From positions 7,867,001 to 7,931,000 of the forward strand of contig NC_133943.1 in assembly GCF_031877795.1 (NCBI RefSeq): DNA of 64,000 bases, given 5' to 3'. Origin of the DNA: Strix aluco (lineage: Eukaryota > Chordata > Aves > Strigiformes > Strigidae). Below are positions 33,079 through 46,075 of the stretch, in pieces. The translations under genes and the position numbers were made by a program. A model generated the notes under the pieces. It did no database searches, was not told the origin of the DNA, and was given only the letters and a program-made list of their open reading frames with translations. Position 1 is the first letter of the stretch, and every line of letters begins with the position of its first letter.

Positions 33079-35259
33079 TTAAAAACAAAAGCCTCGTTTT
33101 GTTAGGGTTTTCTTTTTTATCAAGTAGGGATCATGAATGCCTGTCTGTCCGAGGTTACATGGCAGCTGTATTCAACTAAGCAGAGTGTTGTTAGCCAGCC
33201 TGACAAAGGTTGCTGGGATATTCAGTTATCTGATAGACCGTTCCTGCTGTGGTATCTTTGGGTCTGTCATTTTTTTATGTCTCAAAGTCCCCAGTAGCAT
33301 CTGTAATAATTCTTACCAGCTGCATAAACAAATGGTGACAGACCTGAAATGGTTTCAGCAAGGCCCATAATTTCACTTTTGCAAGCTAAAAGGGTGATCG
33401 TGAAGTGCAGCGACCATCAGCCATGAACCTGTATTTTCTGTTCTTACCTTTTTCACAGGGTTGTACTGTTCTATATTGTAATCACCTCTTTTTTTTTAAA
33501 TCCTTCTCAAAACTCAGTATATTATGACACAACTTATCTCCTAAAAGGCAACAAATGTGGAATATCTAAAGCCTTTGAGTGACCAAGTCAGCGTTGCTGT
33601 TTTTCTTGAGAGTTGCTGAGGTGGCAAAAATAAATTTCCACTCCTGCGCCAAGGGAAGGATGTGGGCTGCTTTCACTCTGCATCCCTAAGAGCTGGAGGA
33701 GATGTAGGTCTGGCTTTCACCTTGCTCTTTGCTAGCCAGCAGTTTATTAAATTACACAAGGAGGGAATAACGTCCCCTGGAGTGCTGTGCTAAGCATACT
33801 GCGAGTGGGAAGGAGCGGGCCATCCCACCTTATTCTGGTGACCACACTTGGGTTCCTGCTCCCTTTGCAGTCAATTCAGAGTATTAAACTCTTACCAGGG
33901 GATGATCCCAAGCCCCTGAGCGAGGCTCTTACTTACCACCACCGGTCACACGGGGAAGCTGTATTTCCCAGGTGAGCATCTGATCCTGCATCATAATGGA
34001 TGTCTTCTATACAGGCATGTCCTGCAGCTCTGGGTGCCAGCCTGGAGCACAGGGTGAAAGTGCCCCTAGTTAAGTTTAAACTGCAAGCCACCCCCATGCC
34101 AAACACCAAAAATGCAGCTTGCTGAGAAACCCTCTATAATACAGTCAGTGGGGTTGTGCAAGTGTGAATGAGAGCAGACTTCACCCACGTTGTTTTTAAA
34201 GAATAGTCTTTGGTTGCCAGTCTCTGCACAAGGCAGATAGTAGAATTAAAGTTGAATCTTGGGGATTTTCCCATGAGAATCAGCTGCTTAAAGGAAGAAT
34301 TATTGGACCCATACTCCTCAGGCTAGGTCAATGTTCAGTCAACATCTGCTTTCTATCTCCATGTTACGAGATATGCATGAATGATAACGGTTCACTTTCT
34401 TAAAGTTCCTGTAACCTGACTCTGCATGATCCTATCCACAGTGACAAATCAATCTGCATGAATTTAAAGCACTTTTCCATTTGGATAACAACAGATCATT
34501 GAAAAGGGAGCTGCATTAAGGATGATTGTACTTTAATTTTAGGTGTGATCCTTAAAAAATACAATTTTTCTTAATGTTGCAGCACTCTCATCTTGTGAGT
34601 CAAGTCTCCTGCAGGAGACTTGCAGTGGAGACACCACCATGTCATTTACCTCAGGCGAGTTACAGCTTTATCGACTTCCATTCAGCCAGGTCATTTCATA
34701 CCAGCTGGGTCTCTCTCCTCTTCATTTTTTTATTTTATAGCAGCTCATTCAGATGTCTCCAAACACTGCCAGCTTTTTTGCATGTGGAAGGGAGAATTAC
34801 ACCATCAGTCAAACAAAAAAAATTGTTTTGCTAGATGTTCAAATATGAAAAAAGCCCCAAAAGCTGGGAAGTTGTGCTTTATCCCTGGTAAGACAGTGCC
34901 TATTCTTTGGTCACGCCTGACTGCCAATGATCATAATAATACTGAGCAATTAGGCCTTTCATTTTCATTAGGCTAATTAATTGTTTGCACAGTGCCCTGA
35001 ATATGGAATCATTTTCCTTTGGAAAGAATAAAAGGATTAGAATGGCTTCATCCCAAGATGCTCAGAACACGTTTTATTTATTTTATGGGAGAAAAATTCT
35101 CTCGCGCCCCAAATGCAAACCATATACTTGAGTGTTAATGCCTGCGCTGGGACGTTTACATCAGCAGAGATGCACACAGATTATACATATGTCCATCCAT
35201 CTGCCTCCACATTCCATATGGTATCTGGGGTTTCTGCTGCATGTCGATGAGCCTGCGAA

Positions 35260-35460
35260 GAGGCTGGAGTCACCGCGGCGTGTGTGCTGCTGGGTCTGGA
35301 CGACAGCCGTTGTCAGACGCGGGAAGAGCGATGAGCACATCCATCCCCTTGGAGATCAGCTGCCCGCAGCACGGGCGTGTGCCGAAGGCAGCGCCGCTGT
35401 CATCCTGAGCACTGCGTTGTGATAGCCCTCAGAGGGCAGAGCGCTGCGGCGTGCAAATGT
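35260..35460. promoter_or_regulatory. Small CpG-rich patch with a CTCF-like motif
   Basis: A short run with many CpGs in AT-rich surroundings. CCCTCAGAGGGCAGAG at 35426-35441 resembles the CTCF core (CCNNNAGNGGGC). A binding site is inference. Confidence 0.25.
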
Positions 35461-35909
35461 ACCGGAGATTGTCTCGGGAAGCTTGGACTCGAAGGCAAAT
35501 GAAACCTGGGCTGGGATTTCATGCAGGGTACCCAGTGGATACGATATTGCAGAGGCTGTTGCTAGCTCTTTTTATGTTTATCCTGTTCAGTGCCTCTTTG
35601 TGCCACCATATTATTAAATATGTATTTCATATTAAATTGTTCCAAGAATAATACGAGCTTGCAGAAAGCCATTTCAGTGGAAAGTGAGGGGACGTATTCA
35701 GATTTAAGGCAGAGGCTGTCATCACACAAACTTCCAGTAAAGAAGTTGGAGATAGCTGGAGCTCCCCTTGCCTTTCCTTCTCTGTGGCTGGTGTAAGGCC
35801 TGCTACAGGCCGTCTGCAAGAGCTGAAAGTGAAACTTGTGTCCTGTGCTACTTTCTCTTCTTCTAAAGATCAGGGCACTGAGAACAGCTCTGGGTTAGAA
35901 GCAAGCATG

Positions 35910-36125
35910 AGAGGCCACCCAGGACATGCTGTCAGGCACAGTGTCTGTCCCATCTTACAAACAGCCACTGGCAGAGATGTCGCATCTCCCAGGCAATCTG
36001 TTCACCTGCTAAACTATCCTGACTACTGGAAAGCTTTCCCTAATATCTGCCCTCAAGCATCTCTAAATTCATCACCCATCTCATCCTATCCATGCCTACT
36101 GCTGCTACGTCTCAGCCCAAATCAG
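35910..36125 (-). mobile_element. Decayed CR1-type LINE fragment, minus orientation
   Basis: The stretch with AGGCAATCTGTTCACCTGCT, then CCCTAATATCTGCCC and CATCTCATCCTATCCATGCC, follows the antisense of the conserved CR1 3' region in order and spacing. It is strongly diverged and has no intact ORF. Confidence 0.5.
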
Positions 36126-39100
36126 GGCCACCCCAAACACTCAGGAGAGGAATCCAGGTGGTGACATAAAGCAGGGCCATACTTGGCTTTATGTGCCTGC
36201 CAGGTCTGAAGAGGTCATTCTGTGCCAGGCTAAGCCTGCAGAATTTAACTGAAAGTTGAACCCCTTTTGTTTATTTATTGCCTGGATGTCTGAGTGTTGC
36301 TTCTTGGGCTTTGGACCTTACTGCTGTCCAACTGTGCTGGGTAATGCAAATGTCCCTGACATTAGTGCTGGCAGGCAACGGTCCTTTCCCCCATTCACAT
36401 CAAATGAGTAAATCCAGTATTTTGGGTGCAGTGTTCTTCCGATAGCTTAGTACATGTATGTAGTAGGGCATGGAAAGCAGCCACTGCAAAGAATACAAGC
36501 ATGTCCCACCATTATCTCAAGAGCTTTTCAGCATTTCACTTACTTTCCCTCCTTGGTGCCTTTTCTTCACTTTCCTTCATGGTAAATACTCTGAGTATCT
36601 TGCCTGGTCAATGAGAGACTCCAAAGTTTTCATTTTTCTTTCTTTTTGTTCTTCTGTGAGTTTTTCTCAAGCTCAGTTCTCCTAAGTAATGACTAGGGAG
36701 GAGGACAGTGGACCAGAACAGACATGAAGGAGTTTGGACAACTGTCCTAAATTAGAGGATGGGTTTAACTGGAAATCCTATATGCATCACACTCTGTTAT
36801 AGAGAGTTGGCTTTAACAGCAAATCTCTTGCAGCAGGGTGTCACTTCACTTCCATACATTACTTGAAATGCTTTATTAATTTGATGACCTTGTGTGCTCT
36901 CAGAAAAAAGCCATTTATCAGTGTTTTGAGGAAAGAGAACTCCTCTGAGCTAAAGGGACTGTTTTGTTGCTCAGATTTATTGCTTGGCTGACTTAATTCA
37001 CCATTCAAACATGATGATTTTTAGCTTCTGGGCAGTGGCCCTTCCAATGTTGAAACTAATTAACTGCTAGAACTCTTCTTAGTAAAGCTGTTTTCTTACT
37101 GTTGGGGTTTTTTTAATCCACAGAAATAAAGCAAACACGATCCTTGAAACACAGGTTGCATGGATACGGTATCAGCGCAGACACAGCACCATGGTGAATG
37201 ACTTTCTGTTACAAAGGAAGTAAGGCTGCCGGCTGGCGACATGACACTGTACAAGGGTAAGATGAGAAAAGAGACAACATCTGAAGACAGAAGAAAGGAG
37301 GGACACCAGAATCATGACAAAGTGAGAGCTTGGAGAATAGCAAGTTAGGTGTCCGATATACAGCTAGGGATCCACAGCCATCAAAGATCTGAGCTATGGA
37401 CTTTGCTGGCAGGTCAAGGTCAATGGCTGTGCAGATGGGGAGTCCTTGCACCTCCCTCCCCTTCCTTCATCTCTGCAGCTGCTGTTGCAGCCTGTACTTC
37501 TGAAAGAACCATGTACTTCATAGCTCGGATAGATCATAAAGACTTCAGTGCCTGCTGTCAGGATCTTGTCAGAACCTTGTGCAGGCAGAAGAGGCAGGGA
37601 AAGGGGGGGTCGCTGGTTGTCGGGACACATCCGGCTGCAGGAAGTTAAGCTACTGGTTGTTATCAGGGAATTCTGTTCATCAGAATATTTTCTGGGAAGA
37701 GTTTATAACCCCTGCAATATTTCATGGTGATGTCTAAAGAAGGTATAAACAGGTCTAGAAGTTCAAGCGCAGATAAATTCAGGGTCTGTTGTACTCCTCC
37801 TTCCAGTGTTTTTGTAAAGCACTGCTGCCCTGCTCCTTGCTCTGAGTCCGTAGGTGTGAATTAAATATAAATCACAGCTGTTAACTGAAAGCAGGGAATC
37901 CCTCACTGGCTCCAGCAAGCTCCCCATCTGTCTCTGCTCCTGACAGTTTGATTACCTTTATCATCATCTTTAAATGCAGAACTGCAAATACCATTAGTGG
38001 TCATAAAGAACGGCAGTTCTTCCTGACATGCCTCAACCACAGTGTCCTCCTGGCAGCAAGGAGCACAGGCCAGTCGTCTTTCTCCTGTGAGTCTGGCCTG
38101 GGAGTCTCAGCCCTGGCTGTCAATCCACCTCCATCTGATTGTCTTCCTTCCTGCACTTCATTTCAGATGTCTCCAGGGTTTCCAGCCTTCTTCTGAAGCT
38201 TCACAGTCTAGTTGCTCATCCCTGGAGCACAGGAGTATAGAGGAGCATCCCTGGGTGCGTGATCGAGGAAATCTTCTGTTACTCGACTCGCTCTGCACAA
38301 AGGGGAAAGTGCAGAGGACCAGCTGCATCTGGGAGAGAAGAGACCTCTGCTTCCCATGGATGCTGGTGCACCTCACCTTGCCTTGGCTTTGGAGCTCCAG
38401 GAGGGAGCTCCAGAAGGATCATGAGGTTTTCCATCTGCTAGTTCTCTTAGTGAAGTGAGGGGACATTTGGTGAAGGTTTGTCATGGAGAGGGGTTGAATA
38501 ACAGAAAACAGAATTTAGCAGTTGGAAGAGTCCAAAATAGCATCTTTGGATATGTGGTACCCATCAACTACCCCATCTCTTAGCTCTCATCCAGACCATG
38601 TCCCAGCATGGAGAGGTGACCTTAGAGGCAGGGCAGGACACAGTCAGGGTGTGAAGGGGACAGTGCTGAGGGCTGAGCATGACCCCGAGGATGTACCAGC
38701 ATGGGGCTAATGGGGCAGACCGATTCTCTGATTCTCTTCAGTCCCTGACATTTCTCTGTGCACCAGTGAAGCCACCCCTGGAAAGAAGCACACATCTGGT
38801 CCACATGTCTTATCATTTGCCAGCCACCCCTGCTGATCTCTCCTTGCCTGTGAGCACCCGCGCTTTGCTTCCCATCAAACTGTCCTTGAAGAGACACAGC
38901 AAAGTGCTGGGCTGCTGCTCTCATCTCGGCAGCCCAATGCTTTTGGTTTGTTTAGCTGAAAAGGGGCCCAAGTCAAGGTTTTCATGTGCCAGGCTGAATC
39001 CAAACAGCAAGAACACGCAGGTGAGCTCAGAGCCAGGATTTGGGCTGACAGTGGCAGTGGCAGGAGGGGCAGTACCATGCCGGGGACCAGGGCAACGCGG

Positions 39101-39749
39101 ACAGAGAAGGGGGATGCTGGTGGTGGATGGGATGGGAAGCTGTGGGGACCCTCTTGTGCAGCCCCAGCCGGTTGTTGGGTGGTGGGTGCCCATCACAGCC
39201 AGGCAGCAGGCCCCAAGGCAGGGCCGGGAAGGAGCATCTTGCCTGGAGCCCCGCACAAGCCCCGAGGCGTCTCCGGTACCGCTAGAGGCAGCTCTTGTTT
39301 TGAGGATGGAGGAAGCAGTCGGGCGCTCGCAGGCACCGAGCTGCAGCCCAGGGACTATGCTGCAGGCAGGAGGGATGGGGCTGCTCCTGCCTGCCTGCTC
39401 CTGCCTGCCCTGACCCGCTGCTGATGACCCGCAGCCCCTCACCACAACGCACCCGGGGTCCAACAGCCCATTCAGCAGCAGCTTTTCTGCATGGTGGCCA
39501 ATACAGTGTGTTAAAGCCTGGGTGGACAAGGGCACTGCGGCAGCCAGCCTGAATCCAGGCAAGAAGGGGGTGTAGGGGACATGGGAGGCTCAGGGGGCTC
39601 AAGCTGGCACCTGGGAGCAGCAATGTCCAAGGGAGGAGGCTGGAGTGAGAGCCATGTGCCCCCCGGTCCTGCCCGCACTGAGAGCAATTCCCTGCCACTG
39701 GCATCTTGCGGCAGGAGGACAGGAGATAAAAGCCAACAAGGAATAGATT

Positions 39750-39880
39750 TGGTTTCTCCTTCTTTCTTTGTAAATTAACAGATCCAGCTCTGACTGAGGG
39801 ATTTAGTGATTACAGCGACTTAATTGCATGGGGGAAACATTTCCTAGCAATTACTTATGTCTCCATCTTGGCTCGGTAGG
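39750..39880. other. AT-rich island (candidate conserved non-coding element)
   Basis: An AT-rich run with ATTA/TTAATT cores (TTTAGTGATTACAGCGAC, TTAATTGCATG, GCAATTACTTATG) set in GC-rich DNA. No ORF or repeat explains it. Confidence 0.25.
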
Positions 39881-40269
39881 TGTTTCTCTTTGCACTGTGA
39901 ATGACAGGGACAGCCCTTGCATGGCACGCCACCCCGCACTCGGGGACACAGCCAGCTCCAGGGAAGGGTGGTAGCAGCCTGGGTGGCACACATGGCTGCA
40001 CCCACACTCTGGCCAGGCCTTCAGGACAAGCCCTGCCAGGTGGATGCTGCCTGCAGTTGTGCTCCTGCCTGCTGCATGCCTTGGGGGGCCCTGGAGAGGC
40101 TGGATCCACTCGTCCACCCTCCACTTGGCACAGGCAGCATGGGCAGCGCAGGCAGCCAGGCAAGTCCTTGGTGGCCGAGGAGGTTCTCGGCAGCCACCCA
40201 CCACTCTCTGTTGCACCAGGGTTCAGCCTGGGCGGTTTCCAGCATTGCTCTTTTCATTTCAGTGCAGAA

Positions 40270-40425
40270 GAGGAAGAGGCTTACGGTCGCCTTAAAGGAA
40301 TAAACGATGCATAAAGATATTTGATCAATTAAGCTGAACGATTTGGCAAGCACAGGCTCCCGCTGTACCCATCCTCCTCACAATTGCCTCATTATCCAGC
40401 CCTAAATCAAGCTGTGACAGCTTTT
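40270..40425. other. AT-rich island (candidate conserved non-coding element)
   Basis: Carries AAACGATGCATAAAG, TTGATCAATTAAGCTG and CTCATTATCCAGC in GC-rich surroundings, directly before the G/A repeat. Confidence 0.25.
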
Positions 40426-40433
40426 TTTGGCTT

Positions 40434-40488
40434 GGGGGGGAGAGGGAGGGAGGGAAGGAGGGAGAGAGGGAGGGAGGGAAGGAGGGAG
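40434..40488. repeat. G/A-rich repeat with a perfect 24-bp tandem duplication
   Basis: A GGGA-type polypurine run. Bases 40441-40464 and 40465-40488 are identical 24-mers. Confidence 0.85.
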
Positions 40489-43400
40489 CTGCTTTCCAGC
40501 ATTCACCTCCAAACCAGAAAACCCTCTCCCCGAGCGGGGAGTGGGGCAGTGAGTCACGGAGAACATCCCCCCCGCCACCCCCCCAGCTTCTTCCGCCACC
40601 CCCTCTCTGTTTGCTCGCGATCTGCCTGTGCTGCTGCTCCTCATTAATTTGATCGTGGAGTGGGGAGCAGAGACACAATCACAGCGGCCGGAGCAAGGGC
40701 TGCGTTGGCTGGTGTGGAGGCTGCGGGGCTCCATGCCGGCTCTGCCTGGGACTGGAGGGGCCTGTTCAGTGCCATCCCCAAAGCTGCTGGCTTGGTTATT
40801 GGCTGCTGTCCAGGAATTATCCCAGGAAGGGGACACACGTCTCATCAGTGGGGTGGGAAGGTCTGGAGGTGACCCAGGGAGGAGGTCTCCACTCTCCTCA
40901 GGTATCAAAATGAAGAAGGGTATGATCCTGCTTGCTTCTGTCCATGTCACATCTGACACGTGTCTGGAGACCCTCCTCTTGCCTTAGTTGGGACAAGGGG
41001 CCTCTGGAGCCCCATACCAATGGCCACACCTGCACCATATTATCAGATCAGCCTCTTTTGACAAGGAAATCATGAGGGAATTGCACCAAGAGGCTCTTGA
41101 TAGGAGCAGGTCCCAGAGGGACTCTGCGTGTGCGTGAGCTCCAGACACCAAACATGGAGTCTTTTACTGTTCGTTAGTCAAGAGAGAAGAAAAATCTGTC
41201 TCTCTAGGAGCCTCAGTGTTTTGCAGGCCCTGGAGAAATCACCTGAGGACCCATTTCTTGCATCCTCAGGACAATGGAGCATCCCTCACCCTGCACACAG
41301 GAAATCCCCTCTCAGGAAGGGTCCCCCTCACCCTCTGCCCTCCCTCATCTGCACTCTGGACGTTGTGCCAGATCTGTCTGAGTCTCTGAAGACCAGGTCT
41401 GCTAAATTAATTTGGAGCCAGACCCATTGATTTACTCTGCTGGGAGAGTGAAACAGCAGCAAACTCATCTGTTCGTGGGAGCAGAGCCAGGCAGCCAGAG
41501 CATCCCCATTACGCTGGTCCCCCTGCAGCAGAGACAGCCGAAACCAGACCCTTCCACCCAAGAAAACCTTCAACCCAAGAAGTAAAAAGGAGGGAACCAT
41601 GAGTTATAAACACAGACCCTTTCATACAAAACTGCTCTGGTTGGAGTTAACCAAAAATGTGTTGTTTTCTCCTGCCGGCACCACCCCAGCAGGCAGGGCA
41701 GGGCAGACTGGAACCTTGTTGGTCCCCGGGACCTGCCATGCTGCAGGGGCCACCAGCAGATTGGCTCAGCACTGGGTTGCTGATGCCGGAGCAGCAGCTC
41801 GCATGGGTGGTGTGTTCAACCAGCACTGTTTAGTTTCCATGCCTTTTTAACACTGTCAAAACATGAGACGCTCCTGCTGCTTTCACAGCCTTGCTAATTG
41901 GCTGCAAAGAGCAGATTTCTGTTCAAATTGCAGCTACTTTTGAACTTTGGACTTGCCTTTAAAATCCAATTCCTACAAGGTTCCCCCCGCCCGCTTCCAA
42001 ACACAGCTCTGCTCCGCCTCACAGAGCTGCCAGGCAGCACAAGCAGCAACGCACTCCTGCAGCCCTCCTTGGAGGACCAAGGGCAGCTCACACACCCCAC
42101 AGGGATCCCACAAGGGCTTTTCTGCTCCTGTGCTGGTTGTGCTGGGCTCCTCCAATCTCTGGGACCTCTGGTAATAGAGGACAGGAGAGCCCATGCCAAC
42201 TCATCACCCGGAACCTGCAAGCAAGACCCCCTCTGGGGAGCATCTCTTGGGCTGAACTTTCAGCAGATGCTGCAGTGTCTCCAGCCTTTCCCACTCCAGC
42301 CTCGCTGTATCCCTTCTCCCTGCTGCAGTGACTGTTCATTCTCCCCAGGAAGCCTCTTTGATCGCATAGGTGTGGGATAATGCTGTGTGTTGGGTGCTGG
42401 GTGAAGCACCTGCATGAGTCACAGCAATAACTGTGCTCTCAGCCTGTCCTCCACCCACACCCCAGCTCAGTCACCTCTGCAGTTCGGGTTTTTTCAGTCT
42501 GTTTTCCAGCTGAATCCAGTAACAGTTTGAGCTGCACAGCGGGGCTCGAGCCTTCCTGGCGGTGCACGCCTGGCAGGCTCTGGTTTTCCTTAGATGAGGC
42601 CAAATGGGAGCTCTGGAAAAGCCCGACTGAATCCAGTGGCAGACGGAGGAGGCGGGTGAGCTGGGACATCTCCAGGTTCAAACTGTGATCTCCTCCAGAG
42701 AGACTGGGAAAACTACGTCACAAGACTGGCCCAGGCCCTCAGCAGAAGCAATGCAAGGAGGAATGGGGGAGCTGGACAAAGCCCTCTGACCCCTCTCTAG
42801 TCACCCCTGAGCCCACACTAATGAAAACCCAGGCGATGTCCATGTGCACAATGCCAGGAGGACGAATCAACAAGGATGGTGCCTGCACTAACACACACAT
42901 GCACAGCCAAAGCGCTTGCCAAGACCCTGTTGCTCAGGAAAACAGCCTGAGACTTGGAAGGAGCTACTTGCCAGAGCAGAAAAGGTTCATCTCCAGCACA
43001 TCCTTCGCTCAACAGATGTGTTTTAGGTCCTGCTAAGCTGTAAAGAGACTGGCCAAGAGTCCTCAATGGGTGCAGATGGGCTCAGCTTTATTAGCTGTGA
43101 TTAACTAGACAAAATTATGTTCATTAACTCAAGAAATCGGAATTTCGGACTCAAAGACGAGCTGTATGGGCACAAAAATCACCTGAACACTTTCTTACAT
43201 TGCCTCTTGCAAATTCACTGACCATCATGAGGCACAAAACCAACGTGCTGCTGGGCAGGAGGCAGCCACAGCCAGATTCAGCGCTGGAGGCTGCTGGGCA
43301 CAGGGAAGGAGAAGCTGGAGTTGCATGAAAAATCATGGCGAAAGCACACTCAATGGGAGTAGTTGGAGCAACAATTCGGGATTTCTACATTACTTGATAA

Positions 43401-44319
43401 TTTCAGATCACAGATGGAAATATCCAAGAGCAGCATCTCGTAAATCACACAGTCTGTGGTTTTTCCCTTTTTCCCTGCTGCGTTATGATGGAAAATTGCA
43501 GCCAGTGTTTCCAAAAGCCATGAAATACCATGCAGGCCCTGGCAAGTTCACGTCCAGCTGAAGCAAACTCCACTCCAGCTTGCTCCTCACCTTCGAAAAG
43601 GTCACCGAACCAAACAGCTGCATTTTGCTGACTGTAATTTGCACCTTTCCCCAGCTCATTTGGCTGCTCTGACGCCTTTCGCATCAGTGTTGATTCAGCG
43701 TTGTTCTCATGCCAGCCTTGCACCCCTTGAACACAACTGCAGCCAGGGGATTTCTGATAGGAAACATGGAAAAGGGCACGGGCAGGCAGCTGTGAGAGAA
43801 GCAGAAAGGGCTTTTTTTTATATGATTCTCCAATAAAAAGAGAAAAGACGGGGACTTTGCTATAAGTTACCATGCTGTACCCAGCAACAGAAGATGCTTG
43901 CGCCCAGAATATCTTTGCTGCTGCCTCCCTCCATGGCCAGGAGAAAGCATGGCAAGCAGCATGGCAGAGACACCCAGTAGCAATTGGTGCTGTGGCTCTG
44001 CCTTCAAAACCACCTTCTCTGTGCTCAGTCTCAGCAGTGCAGCAGTAAATTGTCACCGTCCTTCCCTCGATGCTGCCCCAGTTGCCCTTGCACCCCTCCC
44101 CATACCCGGGGGATGCCCCAGTTTACCCACGGGGCTTGGGCTGAGCATTGTGCCATCGACTGGGAGCAGCAACATCTTTGTGCTGCAGCCCAGGACATGC
44201 TGGGGTCCAGGATGTGGCCCCTTGATTACCCTGGAGCTATGCTAATGCTTTCTGTTTTCATTCTATGGAAGTCTAAATGTGGTGCAGGGTCTGGCTAATT
44301 CTGCACAGCACAGAGGAAG

Positions 44320-44750
44320 CCTGGCAGCTTAATTTTTTTGCATAATAAAGGTAAAGTGACACCGGGGACATGTGTTTTTATGGTCCGAAGTCAGCTGCCT
44401 GCAGGTCCCGAGAGCTGTGAGCAGGAGGGGAGAGGGAGGGAAAGAAGGCAAAATAAACAGATAAATCCCTGGAACATATGGCTTGTGCTCAGTATCTTTA
44501 CGCATGAGGCACCCCACTTAATAAAAGTTTAGGATGGAAAAGCCAAATAAAATTGATAATCTGCCCAGGGAGGGTGATTCAGATGAAGTAAGCACATTAC
44601 AAGGGGGTGACTGATTTACAGTTTTCTTCTATTTGCAGTTTTATGACTATTACAGTTATTCTTGTGAATATAATTCATTACTGTGCTATTATTCCCAGAA
44701 GTGAAAATCAAAGGTTTATCAGCCGACATCGGCAAGCATGAAATACTGCC
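44320..44750. other. AT-rich island (candidate conserved non-coding element)
   Basis: Includes CTTAATAAAAGTTTAGG, AAATAAAATTGATAATCTGC, GATTTACAGTTTTC and AATATAATTCATTACTGTG. It stands out from GC-rich flanks and has no open frame of note. Confidence 0.3.
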
Positions 44751-45807
44751 CCAACGCACAGCTCTGTGCTGGAATCAAAGCTCAAAACCAACCAAGGAGG
44801 CAGGAGCAGAGGACTCGCCTCTCCCCATTCCCAGGTCCCCTCCCCGGATGCAGGCAGGGGCAGGCAGCTCAAAGCCAGCAGCATCACCCAGCTGGACAGG
44901 GAGGAGGCGATGATCCAGACGGGCATCTGCACAGCCGGGATCTCATCCTCCAAAAGATGACGGACACAGGAGTGGGAGAGCGAGGCTGGCACAGTTAATT
45001 TGGATAAAAGTAATACAGGCGTGTGTGCTGGTGGGCAGCCCGGGGGTGGATGCAGACAGAGGGGAGCTGTAGGAGCTGGCTACCAAAGGGGGTCAGGCAC
45101 GCTGCCTCTACCAGGCCATGGCGTGCTCCCAGGCGTGGGTTTGGGCACAGCATCTCGCTGGGTTGCAAGGTGCCAGCGGGGCAGGGTGATGGGCTTGAAA
45201 CCAGGAGAACATGACCTGGAGCCAGAAAGAATTAATTCAGGGGAGGGTTTTATTTTGACTAACAGCTAGAGCTGGGAGAAAAGGACTAAACCAGGATTTT
45301 ATCCAACCTAAAAAGCAGTGAAGAGAGGACTGAAATGTACTTTAGGTTGCTGCTTGGTGGATACCTGCTTCTATAGCCCACCTTTAACACAAAAGCCGTC
45401 GTTCCTGTGGTGAGATTTCTCTGGCGGCAGCTGAAGCCCAGCCCCAGCCAGCCACTGGTGCAGCTGGTGCAGCCCGATGGCACAGCTCTCCCTGGCTGCA
45501 TCCTGTGGGCTTTCAGGCTTTGTCAATCCCACACGCCAGTCTCAGCTGTGAAAACCAAAACAAACGTCTTCCAGCCTCCCTTTGCTCCTCTTTTCAACAA
45601 GTTGTTTTCTGAAGAGCCACCCTTTGCTTTCCCATGTTTGGCTACATCATGGATCCTCATCCCAAAGGCTTCTTTGCAGCACTCCAGATACTCCTGCCAT
45701 CCTGCTCCAATGCTGATAGATATCAGCTCTTCATTCTAAAAACTCCAGAGGCTAATAGCAAAGAGAGCCCTGCACAGCATGGAGACCCTACAATAACCCC
45801 CTGTGAA

Positions 45808-46075
45808 AGAGGAGAGGAGAGGAGAGGAGAGGAGAGGAGAGGAGAGGAGAGGAGAGGAGAGGAGAGGAGAGGAGAGGAGAGGAGAGGAGAGGAGAGGAGA
45901 GGAGAGGAGAGGAGAGGAGAGGAGAGGAGAGGAGAGGAGAGGAGAGGAGAGGAGGGGAGGGGAGGGGAGGGGAGGGGAGGGGAGGGGAGAGGAGGGGAGG
46001 GGAGGGGAGGGGAGGGGAGGGGAGGGGAGGGGAGGGGAGGGGAGGGGAGGGGAGGGGAGGGGAGGGGAGGGGAGG
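45808..46075. repeat. Pentanucleotide array: (GGAGA)28 then (GGAGG)24 with one interruption
   Basis: Bases 45811-45950 are 28 perfect GGAGA units. Bases 45951-46075 are 25 units, all GGAGG except one GGAGA at 45986-45990. The plus strand is pure purine. Because the unit is five bases without a stop codon, all frames stay open, giving spurious EERRG and LLSSP ORFs. Confidence 0.97.

Larger units (their letters stand above)
29774..33100 (+). other. MFAP3: MFAP3 3' UTR
   Basis: About 3.3 kb of AT-rich DNA without coding signal. Two AATAAA hexamers, at 30737-30742 and 33073-33078, suggest a short and a long form; only the second has a clear GT-rich element after it. Confidence 0.6.
33101..45807. 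other. Intergenic DNA downstream of MFAP3, no supported gene
   Basis: Mixed composition, becoming GC-richer to the right. Frames of up to about 240 codons occur but have no splice, domain or family support. Items inside are entered separately: a CpG-rich patch near 35.3 kb, a CR1 relic near 36 kb, a G/A repeat near 40.45 kb and AT-rich islands near 39.8, 40.3 and 44.5 kb. Confidence 0.5.

Noticed and set aside
38679..39562. Overlapping frames of 213-244 codons on both strands
   Set aside because: Open on both strands over the same DNA, which marks GC-driven chance frames rather than coding sequence.
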